Shown piece by piece: positions 60,401 to 64,000 of a stretch of DNA of 64,000 bases; position 1 is the stretch's first letter, and each line of letters opens with the position of its first letter. The notes below the pieces were generated by a model. It worked only from the letters and a program-made list of their open reading frames with translations. It was not told the origin of the DNA and did no database searches. The DNA is from Ianthella basta (lineage: Eukaryota; Porifera; Demospongiae; Verongiida; Ianthellidae), in assembly GCA_964019415.1 (NCBI GenBank), contig OZ025871.1:9723713-9787712 (forward strand), read 5' to 3'. The translations under genes and the position numbers were made by a program.

Positions 60401-61126
60401 GGTTAGCATGCGTGGTTGGGTGGGGGCTGCAGGGATGCAAGCAATGGTAGCTGATTAGCAATGCATGCTGGTCATTAATGGAATCAGTGTGTTCACCTCA
60501 GTCACTGATACAATAATTATAATTATGAAAGTAGAATAAACTCACCACTTTCCATAGTAGTCACATTTATCTCCCTTGCCCCACCACTGACTGATGTCCA
60601 ATCTGTAGACCACACTCTGATCCTGTAGGTTGTTCCTCGTTCCAGATCACTCAGTGTTACACTAGTGGTGGCCCCTCCCACAATCCTCTCATACTGTGGA
60701 GTCATCACTGGGGGAGTACCAACGTCCTGTCTCTGATAGCTCACGTAGTATCCTGCAGCACCTGGCACTTGGGACCAAGAGACACTGATTGAATTAAGTG
60801 TAGTGGAAATAGTTTGAATTCCTTGTGTGGCAGAGGAGGGTGGCTGCAAGGTTGTGCTCACTGTAGTATGAGTAGAAGCACAACACACCAACTTAACCTT
60901 CATTCACATTCCTAAAGTGCTGTGTCATCATGAATGCAGACCGGAGTCGGCATGGGAAGTAAATTCAGCACCCTCTGTATTTAGTACAGTACAACAAAAG
61001 TAGTAAAGTGACTGCCATGCAGTTATCTCTCCCACCTTTGGAATATGCTGATCATCTGCTAGTACTAACAATTTGTGAGCCATTCTGAGTTTAATTGCAG
61101 TTCCTTATTGAGATTAATACACCAGG

Positions 61127-61195
<69 letters not shown>

Positions 61196-63515
61196 CAACT
61201 ACAAACACATATGTATGTTCCTCCTCCACACACCAGAATTTTCAAAAGCAGTAAACCAGCAGCATGCAATGGGCAACCTGAATGCATCTAGTACTATCCT
61301 TTTCCAAGCTGCTTCTCTCATACTGTGCTGAAAGATGTATCTCTCCAACTCATGATCGCTGGGATTTTGAGAGTGCCTTTCCCAGAAACATTCCAAAACT
61401 AACTTCACTTTTTAGTTACAGCCAGCAGAGAAAATACGAAGAAGACAAATGACAACGGGCAATTTCAAGCTCACTTAATTGCCTGGTAGAACGTGTCCAC
61501 TTGTGTTCCTGCAAGGTCAGTTCAGAGTTTAAATCGTCTGTATTTTCACATAACTCTTTAGCTGTATAGCTTTCTATTGGCAGCTATCAGCTGTTCACTC
61601 TTTCTCCTATACCACATACCAACAGGAAAACATATTAACTTTACATCTCAGCATAGAGTGCTACTGCACTCTCTGACACTATTGTAGCTATATCTCTTCA
61701 GGGTTGTAAGTTTACATGTACAACACTAGCTTGATTTCAAATGTCCAACATGCCACTCAATAGACATGTCATAACCCAATAAGCACCATTTCTGGTTACA
61801 CAAGATCAACAATTTGCAATGTCACAGACAGTCATATGTAATAATTATACTATACTGAAGTGTGGTTATTTACTACTTCAGTTAATGAAGTAGTAAATAA
61901 CTCCATGCTCACCTCCGTTTATGAGATGCACTCCAATGAATGCTGACTGGCCACTGGACACTTGGCACTCCAGGTCTTGATTCACATATGCAGGTGAGTT
62001 AGTGTACATGTGGATATCAGTGTGTTCATTGTCTTGAGGGTCTACACCTACAGCACCATTGTTTTGACACCGGTCACCACAATCTCCACAAGGTGTAGGG
62101 CATGTCATTAGCAGTCTATCCATACTGTTATGCCATGTTACTTGTTCCAACGTGCTAGTACCATAACAAACAATGTGGTCATTGCCAACCGCACCACTTC
62201 GCTGACGTGGACTGTTAGTGTGTGTGAGTGTGGAGTTGGTAACAAAGCTGTTTCTGGGGAAGAACACTCTTAAGCCACCATCGTCATTTAACAATGACAG
62301 TCCATCTGTGGAGGAGGACACGAAACCATACATACAATGTTCAGCAAAATCCCGGTGCTTGGTAGGCACAAAGCACACAGTGAACAGTATAGGGTGTGTG
62401 TATATGGGTTGTTGTATGCATGTTGGAAATCTTAGGATAGCAGAGCTCAAAATTGGCAGATGAAGCTTCAGGTCCCTTGAGGAAATGTGGGTTAAATCAG
62501 GAATTGAATCAAGGATCATCACTCTATAGCAGATTTTCAATGACTGAGCTACTTGTTTATCTTTATTATTTATTAGATGCATCCTGGTTATATTTTACCG
62601 TTCAATGGTTTGTCTGCATAATCTGTAAGGGGCTTGGGCTTCAAATGTTCTTCATCACCATCGTCTGCCTAATTTTGCCGAAGATGCATTAACATATAAG
62701 AGAAGACATCTCTATTGGCCACATTCCTAAAAAGACAGCATGAGGGTGACGTCTGCTAATGAAGGCAAAATATTCACACTCCATGTCAACGGAGGTAGGT
62801 ACAATTCAATAGCGTGTAAGCCCTTATTTTCGTGGGACTTTATTTTCGTGAATTTCGTGAGGCAGTAGGCTTTAGCAAAAAATATTCTCATGAATAATTC
62901 TTGCTTTATACTCTCAATATTGAAGCACAGTGCATATGATACCAATACAAATAACTAGGCGACCATTCACTAGAAAAATATCATTCCAAGCGGCAATTCA
63001 CAAAATTTTCATCCCGCGAAAATTAGAGCTTACAGGGTAGTTAAGACCAGGGCGTAAAGTAGCCAGGTCACCTTATAAGCCAGCATGGCAGAAAGGCAGT
63101 GACACTCTTCTAGCCTGCCTCTGGTGATGTCAAATGAAACACCCATGGAACACTATAGCGCAAGCATACTATTGACAAGAAAAAGGTGTTATTAATTATC
63201 TCGTTTTGGTGCACTACTCACTTGCAACTGACAATGTGTATTCAGCTGTCCCTAGTTGCTGTGAGTTGCCCTGAACAGTACAGGTGTAGACACCATTGTC
63301 AACATTCTGCCTGCGTACATTCACCACCAAGACGTTGCCCTGTTGGATCCTGGCTGCCCACTCATGATCAACTCCTCCTGCATCACAATAGCCCCCAGGA
63401 CAGGTCCACTGATAGCTCAGCACAGTGGTGGATGGCACTCCTACAACTCTGCATAACAAAATCAGGGCATTGCCTTGCTGCACAGCAGCAGTGTTTGGAT
63501 AGGAGTCAATGACAA
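52376..63515 (-). CDS. Gene C: receptor tyrosine kinase with Ig, FN3 and Calx-beta ectodomain (5' end missing)
   Basis: 21 exons, 1,428 complete codons visible, no stop. Exons, 5' to 3': 63222-63515, 61913-62305, 60546-60860, 60136-60426, 59202-59333, 58305-58652, 57846-58190, 57552-57746, 57154-57315, 56887-57063, 56553-56711, 55241-55438, 54985-55135, 54603-54651, 54261-54474, 53975-54162, 53579-53650, 53249-53454, 53105-53145, 52863-52959, 52376-52634. The first exon follows an AG acceptor in phase 1, so the signal peptide and perhaps more domains lie beyond the right edge. From the linker exon (59202) onward it matches genes A and B exon for exon; upstream it has its own Ig and FN3 set. 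Confidence 0.87.
54985..55135 (-). CDS. Gene C transmembrane exon
   Basis: Encodes a stalk ([11 protein letters not shown]), a hydrophobic segment similar to gene B ([19 protein letters not shown]) and a basic stop-transfer run ending before a GTAGTG donor. An acidic residue sits near the inner end of the helix. Confidence 0.85.
55241..59333 (-). CDS. Gene C Calx-beta ectodomain block
   Basis: Eight phase-1 symmetric exons with Calx-beta-like signatures GHDYTT with [24 protein letters not shown], and [16 protein letters not shown] closing in TIKDEG. Lengths (132, 348, 345, 195, 162, 177, 159, 198) parallel those of A and B. Confidence 0.85.
58653..59201 (-). other. Gene C intron with a possible tRNA-related scrap
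   Basis: ggctggcctgagggttaaccgcg at about 58823 resembles a tRNA A-box region, but no B box follows. Otherwise nothing. Confidence 0.25.
59334..60135 (-). other. Gene C intron between FN3 and linker exons
   Basis: Contains a short CA run (59522-59538) and an imperfect hairpin (tggccacatctga near 59643 with tcagatgtgttggcca near 59669). No gene. Confidence 0.5.
60136..60860 (-). CDS. Gene C two fibronectin type III exons
   Basis: Each exon encodes one FN3 domain, both in phase 1. 60546-60860: the [18 protein letters not shown] strand pattern and YRIRVWSTD. 60136-60426: [19 protein letters not shown] and [11 protein letters not shown]3 pairs next to Ig domains are usual in adhesion-type receptors. 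Confidence 0.9.
61129..61191. repeat. (CA)n microsatellite
   Basis: About 31 uninterrupted CA units within the gene C intron between the FN3 and divergent Ig exons. Confidence 0.97.
61866..61900. repeat. Perfect 15-bp hairpin just after a donor site
   Basis: ttatttactacttca, loop gttaa, exact reverse complement. It begins 12 bases into the intron downstream of the divergent-Ig exon donor on the minus strand. Confidence 0.93.
61913..62305 (-). CDS. Gene C divergent Ig-like exon
   Basis: A 393-nt phase-1 exon with [17 protein letters not shown] followed by VTWHN, an insert with [12 protein letters not shown], and [10 protein letters not shown]. The C...W...Y-x-C spacing suggests a divergent Ig fold with a cysteine-rich insertion. 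Confidence 0.65.
62811..63040. mobile_element. MITE with ~45-bp inverted ends
   Basis: Left end TAGCGTGTAAGC then cttattttcgtggga; the reversed right end reads TACCCTGTAAGC then ctaattttcgcggga. Both continue with a ttttNgtgaattNc match. TA flanks suggest a Tc1/mariner-type target. In a gene C intron. Confidence 0.75.
63222..63515 (-). CDS. Gene C Ig-domain exon (most 5' visible)
   Basis: A 294-nt phase-1 exon encoding one Ig domain ([28 protein letters not shown]), flanked by a CACAG acceptor and a GTGAGT donor. Confidence 0.88.
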
Positions 63516-63665
63516 CTGTGAAAGGAAAGGGAATATGCACTGAATAGTTCACTATATATAAAGCAGCAATCTGAAAGTGTTTTACGTTGGGCCAATAATG
63601 TATCATTCTATTTTTACACTGTAATAAACACTGGATTACAATTAGACTACTTGGTGTGCGATATG

Positions 63666-63734
63666 ACGCATAATTATACAGCTCGAGTCCCGAGGGCACA
63701 AACATCCAAGGGCAAGTGCTGTATAATTATGCGT
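63666..63734. repeat. 17-bp inverted repeat
   Basis: acgcataattatacagc at 63666-63682 with its exact complement at 63718-63734; the spacer holds ctcgagtcccgag. Located 150 bases upstream of the first visible gene C exon, in the intron. Confidence 0.88.
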
Positions 63735-64000
63735 TGTACCGCATCCTAAAAGATCTATAACTTTTACATGTCACTTATAATAAGTGCTATTTATCCCCAG
63801 TTGGCAAGAGTACATTGCTGAAGTTTTGTAGCATTGACTTTATTTGCTTGTGTTGTGTCACTGTGCGGCTTCCTCGCCAAGATTTCCAGCATTCCTACTC
63901 AGATATACCGACAAGCTGCCATGAAGAAGGCAATGCTCGCATGTAATGTATGTAGCACATGCCAAGTGAAGGAAGGCTTGTGGGTGACTATGATTAATTC

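Noticed and set aside
61095-61331. Thr-His repeat frame
   Set aside because: Translation of the CA microsatellite.

Overview
This is eukaryotic, metazoan DNA: many short exons with GT-AG introns, animal-type receptor tyrosine kinases (RTKs), Ig, FN3, EGF, EMI, collagen and Calx-beta modules, and dense transposable elements. The style (lineage-specific RTK expansion, very short introns inside genes, AT-rich introns full of small repeats) suggests a demosponge, possibly Amphimedon-like. That organism call is inference and was not tested against a database.

The core of the window is a tandem RTK cluster, all on the minus strand. From left to right: the 5' end of gene Z (signal peptide and Ig exon, 363-1793, running off the left edge); gene A (4867-13385: signal peptide, EMI, EGF, Calx-beta repeats, TM, kinase); gene B (15006-44568: signal peptide, Ig, Ig, Calx-beta repeats, TM, kinase); a graveyard of partial duplicates (degraded collagen exons 45444-46184, a two-exon kinase fragment 46563-46945, and two N-terminal modules at 47.06-47.72 kb and 49.17-49.80 kb); and gene C (52376-63515, 5' end beyond the right edge: Ig, divergent Ig-like, FN3, FN3, Calx-beta repeats, TM, kinase).

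A, B and C share one constant chassis of 17 exons (linker, Calx-beta exons, TM, juxtamembrane, kinase) with matching order, phase and nearly matching exon lengths. What differs is the N-terminal recognition part, joined to the chassis at the same phase-1 intron. My exon models give uninterrupted frames: 1,172 aa for A, 1,222 aa for B and 1,428 visible codons for C. The receptors should read extracellular ligands at the membrane and signal through a cytoplasmic kinase whose short tail carries a conserved YKYMPL (YxxM) motif.

The introns and intergenic DNA are occupied by mobile elements. These include a Ty1/copia LTR element with 213-bp LTRs (38971-43304), a LINE with endonuclease and reverse transcriptase (15378-21952), and three copies of a family capped at both ends by GGGGCGCC hairpins (16688-19323, 22268-23382, 37266-38132). 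One of those copies sits inside the LINE and itself carries a 362-bp-arm palindrome, making a four-level nest inside the last intron of gene B. There are also TA-flanked and TTAA-flanked MITEs, a tRNA-derived SINE, a foldback carrying a hammerhead-ribozyme-like motif, a 57-bp minisatellite family and several perfect hairpins.

Exon coordinates were read by eye from splice consensus, reading phase and comparison of the three paralogues; expect errors of 1-2 bases in places.
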